Shown one piece after another: positions 48,210 through 58,576 of a stretch of DNA of 64,000 bases. Position numbers and translations under genes: made by a program. Source of the DNA: WHUA01 sp963711215 (GTDB lineage Bacteria; Pseudomonadota; Alphaproteobacteria; UBA8366). The stretch spans positions 186,001-250,000 of the forward strand of contig CAVQDH010000014.1 of the NCBI GenBank assembly GCA_963711215.1, read 5' to 3'. A model generated the notes under the pieces. That model was not told where the DNA came from, searched no databases, and saw nothing but the letters and a program-made list of their open reading frames with translations. Position 1 is the stretch's first letter. Every line of letters begins with the position of its first letter.

Positions 48210-49520
48210 ATGACGCAAAGGGGGAGAAGGGTTTTTCGGCTGGCCGGCGCGGCGGCGCTGGGCGTGGGGCTGCCGGGGACCGCGATGGCGGCGACCGCCG
48301 GGATGAACGGCGCCAATACCGCCTGGGTCCTGACGTCGACCGCGTTGGTCCTGTTCATGACGCTGCCCGGGCTGGCGCTGTTCTACGGCGGGCTGGTGCG
48401 CGCCAAGAACGTCCTTTCGGTGCTGATGCACTGCGTCGCGATCGCCTGCGTCGTCTCCGTGCTGTGGCTGGCCGTCGGTTACAGCCTGTCCTTCGGGCAG
48501 GGCGGCAGCCTTCAACCCTGGCTGGGCGGCCTCGGCAAGGCCTTCCTCGCCGGGGTCGGGCCGGGAACCCTGACCGGCGACATTCCCGAAGTCGTCTTCT
48601 TCATGTTCCAGATGACCTTCGCGATCATCACCCCGGCCCTCATCGTCGGCGCCTATCCCGAGCGCATCCGCTTCGGCGCCGTCCTGCTGTTCAGCGGCCT
48701 TTGGCTGCTCCTGGTCTACGCGCCGGTCTGCCACTGGGTCTGGGGCGGCGGCTGGCTCGCCCGGATGGGCGTGCTCGACTTCGCGGGCGGGCTCGTGGTG
48801 CACGCGACCGCCGGGATCTCGGCCATCGTGATCGCCAAGATGCTGGGCCGCCGGCAAGGCTTCCCGCACGATCTCAGGCCGCCGCACAGCCCCTCGATGA
48901 CCATGACCGGCGCGGCCATGCTGTGGGTCGGCTGGTACGGCTTCAACGCCGGCAGCGCGCTCGCCGCGAACGGCAACGCCGGCATGGCGATGCTGGTGAC
49001 CCATATCTCGGCCTCGGCGGCGGCGCTCACCTGGATGGCCATCGAATGGATCAAGTTCGGCCGGCCGAGCCTCGTCGGCATCGTGACGGGCCTCGTGGCC
49101 GGTCTGGCGACGATCACGCCCGCCTCGGGCTTCGTCGGGCCGGCCGGCGGGCTGGCCTTCGGCATACTGGCCGGCCTGGTCTGCTACTGGGCCGTGTCGC
49201 ATGTGAAGCTCTCGCTCGGGATCGACGACTCGCTGGACGTTTTCGCCGTGCACGGCGTCGGCGGCATGCTGGGGATCCTGCTGGTTTCCGCCTTCGCGGA
49301 CCCGATGCTGGGCGGGCTGGGGCTGGCGAAAGGCATGACCATCGGCCGGCAATTGGGCGTCCAGCTGGCCGGAATGGCCGCCACCGTGGCCTGGAGCGCG
49401 GTGCTCACCATCCTTATCGTCAAGGTCGTCGAGGCGCTCGTGCCCCTGCGGGCCGCGAATGAGGCCGAAACCGACGGACTGGACCTTTCCGAACACGGCG
49501 AGCGCGAGTACAACTTCTGA
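48210..49520 (+). CDS. amtB: Ammonium transporter AmtB
   Basis: 436 residues, with a leader (RRVFRLAGAAALGVGLPGTA, cleavage near AMA) and 11 membrane helices. Pore features visible: twin His in APVCHWVWGGGW and FAVHGVGGMLG, and the recruitment-site region LPGLALFYGGLVRAKNVLS. Conducts ammonium or ammonia across the inner membrane and is blocked by PII. Followed 37 bp later by glnK, the normal pair. Confidence 0.96.
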   Translation: MTQRGRRVFRLAGAAALGVGLPGTAMAATAGMNGANTAWVLTSTALVLFMTLPGLALFYGGLVRAKNVLSVLMHCVAIACVVSVLWLAVGYSLSFGQGGSLQPWLGGLGKAFLAGVGPGTLTGDIPEVVFFMFQMTFAIITPALIVGAYPERIRFGAVLLFSGLWLLLVYAPVCHWVWGGGWLARMGVLDFAGGLVVHATAGISAIVIAKMLGRRQGFPHDLRPPHSPSMTMTGAAMLWVGWYGFNAGSALAANGNAGMAMLVTHISASAAALTWMAIEWIKFGRPSLVGIVTGLVAGLATITPASGFVGPAGGLAFGILAGLVCYWAVSHVKLSLGIDDSLDVFAVHGVGGMLGILLVSAFADPMLGGLGLAKGMTIGRQLGVQLAGMAATVAWSAVLTILIVKVVEALVPLRAANEAETDGLDLSEHGEREYNF

Positions 49521-49557
49521 AGAAATCCGATGTTCAAACGGAAAGGATGGCACCGCC

Positions 49558-49896
49558 ATGAAGCTGGTGATGGCAATTATCAAGCCCTTCAAGCTCGACG
49601 ACGTGCGCACGGCGCTGGGCGCCGTCGGCGTGGAAGGGATGACGGTCTCGGAGGTAAAGGGGTATGGCCGGCAGAAGGGCCAGACCGAGATCTACCGCGG
49701 CGCCGAATACGCCGTGAACTTCGTTCCCAAGGTGAAGCTCGAAGTTGCCGTCGACGACGCGCTCGCCGACCGGGTGATCGAGGCGATCCGCAATTCGGCG
49801 AATATGGGCCGGATCGGCGACGGCAAGATCTTCGTCTTCGACATGGAACACGCCGTCCGCATCCGTACGGGTGAGACCGGCGCGGAAGCGCTTTGA
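49558..49896 (+). CDS. glnK: Nitrogen regulatory protein PII (GlnK)
   Basis: 112 residues, MKLVMAIIKPFKLDDVRTAL. T-loop GRQKGQTEIYRGAEY with Tyr51, the uridylylation site; ends with IRTGETGAEAL. ATP/ADP and 2-oxoglutarate sensor that plugs AmtB when nitrogen is plentiful. Start at 49558, GAAAGGA upstream. The amtB-glnK order shows function. Confidence 0.96.
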   Translation: MKLVMAIIKPFKLDDVRTALGAVGVEGMTVSEVKGYGRQKGQTEIYRGAEYAVNFVPKVKLEVAVDDALADRVIEAIRNSANMGRIGDGKIFVFDMEHAVRIRTGETGAEAL

Positions 49897-49948
49897 GCGG
49901 TCGCGATCGCGCGGGCGGGCTTGACGGTGAGGATCGGGTGACGCGGCG

Positions 49949-50329
49949 ATGAAGCTGATCCTTGCCATCGCCGCGGGCGGCGCCGTCGGCGCCGTCGGAC
50001 GGCACCTGGTGAACGTCCTGGTGCTGTCCTGGTTCGGCCCCAACTTCCCATGGGGCACCTTGACGGTGAATTTCGTCGGCTGCTTCCTGATGGGCGTGCT
50101 GGTGGAAACGTCCGCGCTCGTCTGGTCGCCACCCCCGGCGCTGCGGGCGATGATCGCCATCGGCTTTCTCGGCGCGCTGACGACCTTCTCGAGCTTCTCG
50201 CTCGACGTCGCGACCCTCTACGAGCGCGGCCAGCCGCTTATCGCCGCCGGCTATGTCCTGGCGTCGGTCGTGCTCTCGATCGGCGGCATCTTCTCGGCGC
50301 TCGCCCTGGTGCGCGCCCTTGTCACATGA
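49949..50329 (+). CDS. crcB: Fluoride ion channel CrcB/Fluc
   Basis: 126 residues, four membrane helices, dual-topology dimer family. GGAVGAVGRHLVN, NFVGCFLMG (with the conserved Asn) and GFLGALTTFSSFSLD (Phe box and Na site) are present. Exports fluoride. No fluoride riboswitch was recognised upstream (52-bp gap after glnK). Confidence 0.95.
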   Translation: MKLILAIAAGGAVGAVGRHLVNVLVLSWFGPNFPWGTLTVNFVGCFLMGVLVETSALVWSPPPALRAMIAIGFLGALTTFSSFSLDVATLYERGQPLIAAGYVLASVVLSIGGIFSALALVRALVT

Positions 50330-50339
50330 GCGGCCGGCG

Positions 50340-51350
50340 ATGAGCGGCGTCGAGACGCGGGTGGTTGCACCCGGCGAGGCGGACATGCGTCTCGACCGCT
50401 GGTTTCGCCTGCATTTCCCGGATCTCGGCCATGGCCATCTGCAGAAGCTGCTGCGCACGGGGCAGGTGCGGGTCGACGGGCGCCGCGCCAAGGCCGGCGC
50501 GCGGCTCACGGCCGGCGCGGAGATCCGCGTGCCGCCCTTGAGCGCGCCTGCGGGGGAAGGCAAAGGCGAGCGCGGGCCGCCGGCAGGGCCCAGGCCGAAG
50601 GCGGCGCCGAGCGAGGCGGACACCGCCTTCATCCGCTCCCTCGTGCTGTACAAGGATGACGACGTCATCGCGATCGACAAGCCGCCCGGCCTCGCGGTCC
50701 AGGGCGGAACCGGGACGCGCCGCCATGTCGACGGCATGCTCGAAGGGCTGCGCTTCGACGCGCCCGAGGCGCCGCGCCTGGTGCATCGCCTCGACCGGGA
50801 CACCAGCGGCGTCCTGCTGCTCGGCCGCAGCCGGGCGGCGGCTGCCGCGCTCGGCAAGGCCTTCAAGGGCCGCGACGTGCGCAAGCTCTACTGGGCGATC
50901 GTCGTCGGCGTGCCCGAGCCCCGGCAGGGCCGGATCGACCTGCCGGTCGCCAAGCTGCCGGGCAAGGCGGGCGAGAAGATGGCGGTCGACGAGGAGGACG
51001 GGCAGCGCGCGATCACCTACTACCGGGTCCTGGAGGTCGCGGGGCGGCGGCTGGCCTGGGTGGCGCTCTGGCCGCAGACCGGCCGGACGCACCAGCTCCG
51101 GGTGCATTGCGCGGCGCTCGGCTGGCCCATCCTGGGCGACGGCAAATACGGCGGGCAGGCGGCCTTCATCGCCGGGCACGGCCTCTCCCGCAAGCTGCAC
51201 CTGCATGCCCGCGCGCTCAGCCTGCCGCACCCGGTAACCGGTGCGCCGCTTATTGTTCGCGCCCCCTTGCCGGACCATATGAGGGAGACGTGGAAGTTCT
51301 TCGGGTTCGATCCGGAGAATGCGGAAGACCCCTTCGCCGAGCTACCCTGA
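50340..51350 (+). CDS. rluC: RluC/RluD-type 23S rRNA pseudouridine synthase
   Basis: 336 residues: an S4 RNA-binding domain (MRLDRWFRLHFPDLGHGHLQ about 18-37) and a catalytic domain with the Asp in VHRLDRDTSGVLLLGRS, then WPQTGRTHQLRVHCAALGWP. Converts uridines of 23S rRNA (in RluC 955, 2504, 2580). Target inferred. Start at ATG 50340; an upstream in-frame ATG overlaps crcB. Confidence 0.9.
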   Translation: MSGVETRVVAPGEADMRLDRWFRLHFPDLGHGHLQKLLRTGQVRVDGRRAKAGARLTAGAEIRVPPLSAPAGEGKGERGPPAGPRPKAAPSEADTAFIRSLVLYKDDDVIAIDKPPGLAVQGGTGTRRHVDGMLEGLRFDAPEAPRLVHRLDRDTSGVLLLGRSRAAAAALGKAFKGRDVRKLYWAIVVGVPEPRQGRIDLPVAKLPGKAGEKMAVDEEDGQRAITYYRVLEVAGRRLAWVALWPQTGRTHQLRVHCAALGWPILGDGKYGGQAAFIAGHGLSRKLHLHARALSLPHPVTGAPLIVRAPLPDHMRETWKFFGFDPENAEDPFAELP

Positions 51351-51409
51351 CGGCAGGACGGTCGTCTGTGGTATTGTGGCAGGCGCAATGAGGATTCCCG
51401 GGTGTGGTG

Positions 51410-52090
51410 ATGGTTGACGGTGCGAACCGGCTCGCGGTGTTCGATTGCGACGGGACGCTGGTCGACAGCCAGCACATCATCGTGGCGTCGATGCAGCGCG
51501 CCTTCGCCGAGCACGGCCTTTCCGAGCCCGACCCCGCCGCGGTGCGCCGGCAAGTGGGGCTGCATGTCGTTGATGCGGTCTCGAACCTGCTGCCGGACGC
51601 GTCGCAAAAGATCATCGCGGCGATCGGCGACAGTTTCATCGATTTCGGCCGCGTCATCCGGGACGCGCAGGAACATGACGAGCTGCTGTTCCCCGGCGTG
51701 GTCGAGGTGCTGGAACAGCTTGCCGCGCGGGACGTTTTGCTTGCCGTTGCGACCGGCAAGTCGCGGCGCGGCCTCGATCGCACCCTGAAGGAGCACGGCC
51801 TGGGCGGGCATTTCATGATTCTGAAGACGGCCGATGACGGACCGAGCAAGCCCAACCCCGGCATCCTGCTCGATGCCATCGTAGAGGCGGGGGCGTCGCC
51901 GCTGACCACCGTCATGATCGGCGACACGGTCTTCGACGTCTCGATGGCGCGCAGCGCCGGCGCCTATGCGGTCGGGGTCGGCTGGGGCTATCACGAGCCG
52001 CGCGAGCTCGACGCCGCGGGCGCGCACGCCATCCTCGATCATTTCAGCGATCTGCCGCCGACCCTCGACAAGTTATGGAGAGTGCCCTGA
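51410..52090 (+). CDS. HAD-family phosphatase (phosphoglycolate phosphatase-like)
   Basis: 226 residues from ATG 51410 (GTG 51404 is an alternative). HAD motif I FDCDGTLVDS with nucleophile Asp, helical cap, motif II VATGKS, motif III Lys near GPSKPNPG, motif IV MIGDTVFDVSMA. Substrate unknown. Overlaps the AsmA-like start by one base. Confidence 0.88.
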   Translation: MVDGANRLAVFDCDGTLVDSQHIIVASMQRAFAEHGLSEPDPAAVRRQVGLHVVDAVSNLLPDASQKIIAAIGDSFIDFGRVIRDAQEHDELLFPGVVEVLEQLAARDVLLAVATGKSRRGLDRTLKEHGLGGHFMILKTADDGPSKPNPGILLDAIVEAGASPLTTVMIGDTVFDVSMARSAGAYAVGVGWGYHEPRELDAAGAHAILDHFSDLPPTLDKLWRVP

Positions 52091-54201
52091 TGCGTATTGG
52101 CAAGATACTGATCATCGTCGGCATCGCCGTCGTTGTCCTCATCGCGGGCGCGGTCGTCGTCCTGATGAGCATGGATTTCGACAAATACAAGCCGCAGATC
52201 GTCGCCGAGGTGAAGAAGGCGACCGGCCGCGACATGAAGATCGACGGCAAGCTCCATCTCAACCTCCTGACGCTGAGTCCGGGCCTGGCGGTCGACGGCG
52301 TCCATTTCGCCAACGCGTCCTGGGGCTCGCGGCCCGACATGGCGGTGATCAAGCGCTTTGAGGTCAAGGTCAGCCTGCTGCCGCTGATCCACGGCACGCT
52401 CGACGTCGACCGGGTGGTCATCGAGGGCGCGGACATCCTGATCGAGCGCAACGCCCAGGGGCAGGGCAACTACGAGTTCTCGACCGCCGCTGCGCCGGCG
52501 GCGCCCGCGTCCGCGCCCGCCAAGCCGGCGGAGGCCGCGAAGAGCGGCGCGAGCGGCGGCGGGATGCCCGCGCTCGCCGTGCGCGAGATCACGATCAAGG
52601 ACTCGCGGCTGACCTACAAGGACGACAAGTCGAAACAGACGCTGGTGCTGGGCGTCGACAGCCTGGCGGTCGCGGCCGGCGCCGGCGATCCGCTGAAGAT
52701 CGACCTGAAGGGCAGTTACAACGGCGAGCCCGTCACGGTGAAGGGCAGCATGGGCGCGCTCGCGGAGCTGATGCGGCCGACCAAGCCTTGGCCGGTGAAG
52801 ATCGCGGTCGAGGCCGGCGGCGCCACCGTCGACGTCAACGGCACGATCGCCAATCCGGCGGCGGCCTCCGGCATCGACATCGCGCTCGCCGTGCAGGGCA
52901 AGGACCTGTCGAAGATGAGCAAGCTGGCGGGCGCCCCTGTGCCGCCGCTCGGCCCCTATTCGCTCAAGACCCGGGTGGTGGGCTCGGTCGACAAGACGAT
53001 CGAGCTGCGCGATCTCGCGGCCCAGATGGGCAAGAGCGCGCTCGCGGGCAAGGCTTCGGTGCAGCTCAAGAACCGGCCGGCGCTCACCGCGACGCTGACC
53101 TCGGACCTGATCAACACGGCCGATTTCAGCAAGCCGGGCGAAGGCGGTCAGAAGGCGGGCGGCGGCGGCAGCGCTCCCGCTGCCGGCGGAAAGGCCGGCG
53201 GCGCGCCGTCCGGCGGCGGCAAGCGGCTGTTCCCCGATGACCCGCTGCCCCTGGACGGGCTGAAGGCGGCGGACGCCACGGTCGACCTGACCGTGAAAAA
53301 GCTACTAGTAGATAAGCTGGCAGCCGACAACCTCCACACCGTCGTCACGCTTCGCAACGGCGACCTTGCCGTCGCACCGCTCGACATGGACGTGGCGAAG
53401 GGCAAGATCAGCGGCACCGTGAAGCTCAATGCGTCGCAGGCGACGCCGGCGCTCGACCTGAAGCTGTCCGGCAAGAAGATCGACATCGGCACCTTGCTCG
53501 CCGACATGTCGATCACCGACCTGGTCTACGGCGTGATCAACACCGATCTCGACGTGGCGGGGCACGGCAAGTCGGTGCATCAGATCATGGCGGGACTGAA
53601 CGGCAAGACCAGCGTCCTGATGGGCCAGGGACGGATGAAGAGCAACGCCCTCGACCTCTATGTCGGCGGCGCGGCGACCGTGCTGACCCAGGCCGTCTTC
53701 GGCAAGAAAAGCGAGTACACCGTCATCAACTGCTTCGTGAACCAGTTCGACATCAAGAACGGCCTCGCGACCAGCAAGGCGATGCTGTTCGATACCGAAT
53801 ATGCGCAGATCACCGGTAAGGGCACGATCGACCTCGGCACCGAGAAGATCAACTACACGGTCGATCCGAAGCCGAAGTCGGTGACCGTCAACACCGCCGT
53901 GCCGGTCGAGATCGGCGGCACGCTGGCGGATCCGAGCTTCCGGCTCAATCCCTTGGCGACGGCGGCCAAGGTCGGCGGGCTGATCGGCACCGTGCTCTTT
54001 CCGCCCGCCGCCGTCGTCGGCCTGGGCGAGCTTGGGGTCAGCGACAAGAGCTCCTGCGTACAGACGGGCAAGGGCGCTGCGCAGCCAAAGCAGGCGGCGC
54101 CGAAGAATCCGGTTGGCGCGGCCGAGAACCTCGGCAAGCAGCTCGGCACGGACGTCAAGAAAAAGCTCGACAACACGCTCAAGGGACTGTTCGGTAAGTA
54201 A
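52090..54201 (+). CDS. AsmA-family envelope protein
   Basis: 703 residues. N-terminal anchor (about 5-28, ILIIVGIAVVVLIAGAVVVL), then the AsmA beta-taco: FDKYKPQIVAEVKKATGRDM, PDMAVIKRFEVKVSLLPL, and a Gly/Ala/Ser-rich linker about residues 360-375. C-terminal block VFDTEYAQITGKGTIDLGTE-like (LFDTEYAQITGKGTIDLG) ends the family. These proteins are thought to bridge inner and outer membranes for phospholipid traffic. A coding oddity: the stretch ctactagtagataagctggc at about 53301-53320 uses rare AT-rich codons. Overlaps the next gene (taatg). Confidence 0.9.
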   Translation: MRIGKILIIVGIAVVVLIAGAVVVLMSMDFDKYKPQIVAEVKKATGRDMKIDGKLHLNLLTLSPGLAVDGVHFANASWGSRPDMAVIKRFEVKVSLLPLIHGTLDVDRVVIEGADILIERNAQGQGNYEFSTAAAPAAPASAPAKPAEAAKSGASGGGMPALAVREITIKDSRLTYKDDKSKQTLVLGVDSLAVAAGAGDPLKIDLKGSYNGEPVTVKGSMGALAELMRPTKPWPVKIAVEAGGATVDVNGTIANPAAASGIDIALAVQGKDLSKMSKLAGAPVPPLGPYSLKTRVVGSVDKTIELRDLAAQMGKSALAGKASVQLKNRPALTATLTSDLINTADFSKPGEGGQKAGGGGSAPAAGGKAGGAPSGGGKRLFPDDPLPLDGLKAADATVDLTVKKLLVDKLAADNLHTVVTLRNGDLAVAPLDMDVAKGKISGTVKLNASQATPALDLKLSGKKIDIGTLLADMSITDLVYGVINTDLDVAGHGKSVHQIMAGLNGKTSVLMGQGRMKSNALDLYVGGAATVLTQAVFGKKSEYTVINCFVNQFDIKNGLATSKAMLFDTEYAQITGKGTIDLGTEKINYTVDPKPKSVTVNTAVPVEIGGTLADPSFRLNPLATAAKVGGLIGTVLFPPAAVVGLGELGVSDKSSCVQTGKGAAQPKQAAPKNPVGAAENLGKQLGTDVKKKLDNTLKGLFGK

Positions 54202-54903
54202 TGGCAATCAAGCGATTTTACCGCCAGGTGGCGGTCGAGAGCGGCGAGGCGGGACATAGCGTCAGCCTGGACGGACGCTCCGTCCGCACGCCGGCCAAGG
54301 CGCCCTTGCTGCTGCCCACCCGCGCGCTGGCGGAGGCCATCGCCGCCGAATGGGACGCCCAGCAGGACGAGGTCCAGCCGCACACGATGCCGCATGATGC
54401 AGCTCGCCAGCACGGCGATCGACCGTGTCCTGCCGCGGCGGGACGCGGTGATCGCCGAGATCGCGAGCTACGCGGAGACCGACCTCCTGTGCTACCGCGC
54501 CGACGGGCCGACCCCCCTGGTGGCGCGCCAGGCGACGCAATGGCAGCCGGTGCTGGACTGGGCCGCCGATACCTTCGACGCGCCGCTGTCGGTGACGGAA
54601 GGCGTGATGCCGGTACCGCAGCCGCCGGCCGCGATCGCCGCCCTGCGCGCGGCCGTCGCCGACTGCGACGCTTTCGCGCTCGCCGCCGTCTACACGCTGA
54701 CCGTGGTCAGCGGCTCGCTGGTCCTGGCGCTCGCCGTCCGGGACGGCGAGATGGACGCCAACCTGGCGTGCGACGTCAGCCATATCGACGAAGAGTGGCA
54801 GGCCTCGGAATGGGGCCGCGACCCCGTCGCGGAAAGCCGGCGCGACCGGGCGCGCGCCGAGATCCTGTCGGCGGCGGGTTTTCTGGCTCTCTTGCAGGGG
54901 TGA
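54201..54903 (+). CDS. ATP12-family F1-ATPase assembly chaperone, one +1 frameshift
   Basis: 233 residues after removing the C at 54393 (EVQPHTMP then MMQLASTAIDRVLPRRDAVI). N-terminal block FYRQVAVESGEAGHSVSLDG, LDGRSVRTPAKAPLLLPT and AEAIAAEWDAQ; the C-terminal half has DLLCYRADGP and LDWAADTFDAP. Binds the F1 alpha subunit during ATP-synthase assembly in mitochondria and alphaproteobacteria. Operon position after AsmA and before the carboxylase. Confidence 0.92.
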
Positions 54904-54946
54904 AGCCCGGGTGCTATGCGGGGCTGCGGCAGGCGGAGGCGCGGCG

Positions 54947-56480
<1,534 letters not shown>

Positions 56481-56495
56481 CAGTCGTCCGGCAGG

Positions 56496-56738
56496 ATGGC
56501 CCGGTCCATGCATGACAGCAGCCGGCGGGATGCGGATCGGGCCGCGGCGCGGGTGCGGGGACTGAAACGCCACCTGCTTGCCTATTTCGCGGTCATGGTC
56601 GTGCTGGTCCTGGTCAATCTGCTGGCCACGCCGGGCCGTATCTGGTTCGTCTTGCCGATGGTCGGCTGGGGTCCCGTGCTGGCGATTCACACTGCCTGGG
56701 CCATGGGTTTGTTTGATAAGATGGACCCAAAGAGCTGA
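56496..56738 (+). CDS. 2TM-domain small membrane protein
   Basis: 80 residues with two helices, LLAYFAVMVVLVLVNLLA (about 27-44) and FVLPMVGWGPVLAIHTAWAM (about 51-70). The pair and spacing fit the bacterial 2TM domain. A soluble basic N-terminus rich in Arg. Function unknown. 15 bp after pccB on the same strand. Confidence 0.75.
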   Translation: MARSMHDSSRRDADRAAARVRGLKRHLLAYFAVMVVLVLVNLLATPGRIWFVLPMVGWGPVLAIHTAWAMGLFDKMDPKS

Positions 56739-56767
56739 CATTCCCTATTCCCAATAGGATGACATCA

Positions 56768-57820
56768 ATGACCGAAATTCGCATCGAACTGCATAGTGAC
56801 ACCCAGACGCGCCCGACCCCGGGCATGCGCAAGGCGATGGCCGAGGCCGTCGTCGGGGACGAGCAGAAGGGCGAGGATCCGAGCGTCAACAGGCTGCTCG
56901 AGATGTCCAAGGAGCTTTTCGAGAAGGAAGACGCCGTCTTCCTGCCGTCCGGCACCATGTGCAACCAGATCTCGATGATGCTGCACTGCCGTCCGGGCGA
57001 CGAGGTGCTGTGCGACAAGACCGCGCATATCTGGAGCACCGAAGGCGGCGGCGCGGCGGTGTTCGCCGGCTCGCTGATCCGGCCGATCGACGGCGAGCAC
57101 GGCATCTTCACCGCCCAGCAGCTCGAGCAGAATATCCGCGCCGTGCGCCGGCACACGCCGAAGCCGCGGCTGGTGTCGATCGAGCAGACGTCGAACGGCG
57201 GCGGCGGCACCGTCTGGCCGCTGGAGACGATCCGTGAGGTCGAGGCGATGGCGCGCAAGCACGGCCTTGCCATGCACATGGACGGCGCCCGCGTGATGAA
57301 CGCCGTCGTCGCCAGCAACGTATCCGCGGCGGACTTTGCCCAGCCCTTCGACACGCTGTGGCTCGACCTCAGCAAGGGGCTCGGCTGCCCGTTCGGCGCG
57401 GTCCTGCTCGGCAGCAAGGCGCTGATCGAGGATGCCTGGCAGTGGAAGCAGCGCATGGGCGGCGCGATGCGCCAGGCCGGCGTGATCGCGGCGGCCGGCA
57501 TCTACGCGCTGGAGAACCATGTCGATCGGATGGCCGAGGATCACGCGAACGCGAAGTTCTTCGGCGACCGCATCGCCGAAATTCCGGGCATCGAGCTCGA
57601 TTCCGCCGGCGTCGAGACCAACCTGGTCTTCTTCGACGTCAGCAAGACCGGCCTCACGGCGGCGCAGGTGCATGACCGGCTGCTCGAGCACGGCGTGCGC
57701 ATCGGCGCGTCCGGCGGCACGCGCATGCGCGCCGTCACCCATCTCGACGTCAGCCGGGACCAGCTGGCGGCGGCGGCGGCGGCGCTGTCCACCGTGGTGG
57801 TCGAGGCGGCGGCTGCCTGA
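56768..57820 (+). CDS. ltaE: Low-specificity L-threonine aldolase
   Basis: 350 residues. PLP enzyme cleaving threonine to glycine and acetaldehyde. PLP Lys in LDLSKGLGCPFGAVL, substrate His/Asp region AMHMDGARVMNAV, N-terminal ELHSDTQTRPTPGMRKAMAE. Start at 56768 with AGGA 8 bases upstream; ATG 56759 is also possible. Inside the pcc neighbourhood. Confidence 0.9.
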   Translation: MTEIRIELHSDTQTRPTPGMRKAMAEAVVGDEQKGEDPSVNRLLEMSKELFEKEDAVFLPSGTMCNQISMMLHCRPGDEVLCDKTAHIWSTEGGGAAVFAGSLIRPIDGEHGIFTAQQLEQNIRAVRRHTPKPRLVSIEQTSNGGGGTVWPLETIREVEAMARKHGLAMHMDGARVMNAVVASNVSAADFAQPFDTLWLDLSKGLGCPFGAVLLGSKALIEDAWQWKQRMGGAMRQAGVIAAAGIYALENHVDRMAEDHANAKFFGDRIAEIPGIELDSAGVETNLVFFDVSKTGLTAAQVHDRLLEHGVRIGASGGTRMRAVTHLDVSRDQLAAAAAALSTVVVEAAAA

Positions 57821-57830
57821 ACGGCCGGAG

Positions 57831-58571
57831 ATGACACCGGCGGAGATCCAGCGGCGCGTCGACGGCTTTCCTTTCTGGTATCACCGCATCGAGCTGCCGG
57901 GCGGCGTGGTGACGCCGGGCTTCAGTCCGCTGAACATGAAGTCCTACGGCGTTCCGGACGACCTGACCGGCAAGCGGGTTCTCGATGTCGGCGCGTGGGA
58001 CGGCTACTGGACTTTCGAGGCGCTCCGGCGCGGCGCGCGCGAGGTCGTCGCGATCGACGACTTTTCCGACTATCTCGGCAAGCTCGACAAGAGCGACCGC
58101 CGGGCATGGGAAACCTTCGATTTCTGCCGCGAGACGCTGGGCTACGATCCCGCCGTCTGCGAGCGCATGGAGATGAGCGTCTACGACGTCAGCGAAAGCC
58201 GGCTCGGCCGGTTCGACGTCGTGTTCTTCTTCGGCACGCTCTACCATCTGCGCTATCCGCTGCTCGCGCTCGACCGGCTCGCCGCGCTCTGCGATGAGTC
58301 GATCTTCGTCGAATCGCAGATCTGCGACGACTACAGCGCCCATCGCGGCGGGCTCGGGCACGGCTATCCCGATGACCACATGGTGATGGAGTTCTTTCCC
58401 GAGGACGAGCTGGGCAGCAACCAGACCAACTGGTGGGCGCCGTCTCTGAAATGCCTGGGATACATGGTCCGGGCCGCCGGCTTCGGCACGGTCGACGTCT
58501 GGAAGCTGGTCAACGGGATGCCGCCCAAGATCGGCTATTGCCGCGGCTTCGCCCGGGGCAAGCGGGTATAG
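57831..58571 (+). CDS. SAM-dependent class I methyltransferase (DUF1698/CmoB-like)
   Basis: 246 residues. SAM motif I VLDVGAWDGYWTFEALRRGA, acidic loop DDFSDYLGKL, motif IV VFFFGTLYHLRYPLLALDRL. The layout is that of small methyltransferases assigned to DUF1698, related to CmoB (tRNA carboxymethyltransferase), but many act on small molecules or glycans. Sits 10 bp after ltaE and 5 bp before a glycosyltransferase. Confidence 0.85.
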   Translation: MTPAEIQRRVDGFPFWYHRIELPGGVVTPGFSPLNMKSYGVPDDLTGKRVLDVGAWDGYWTFEALRRGAREVVAIDDFSDYLGKLDKSDRRAWETFDFCRETLGYDPAVCERMEMSVYDVSESRLGRFDVVFFFGTLYHLRYPLLALDRLAALCDESIFVESQICDDYSAHRGGLGHGYPDDHMVMEFFPEDELGSNQTNWWAPSLKCLGYMVRAAGFGTVDVWKLVNGMPPKIGYCRGFARGKRV

Positions 58572-58576
58572 CCGCC

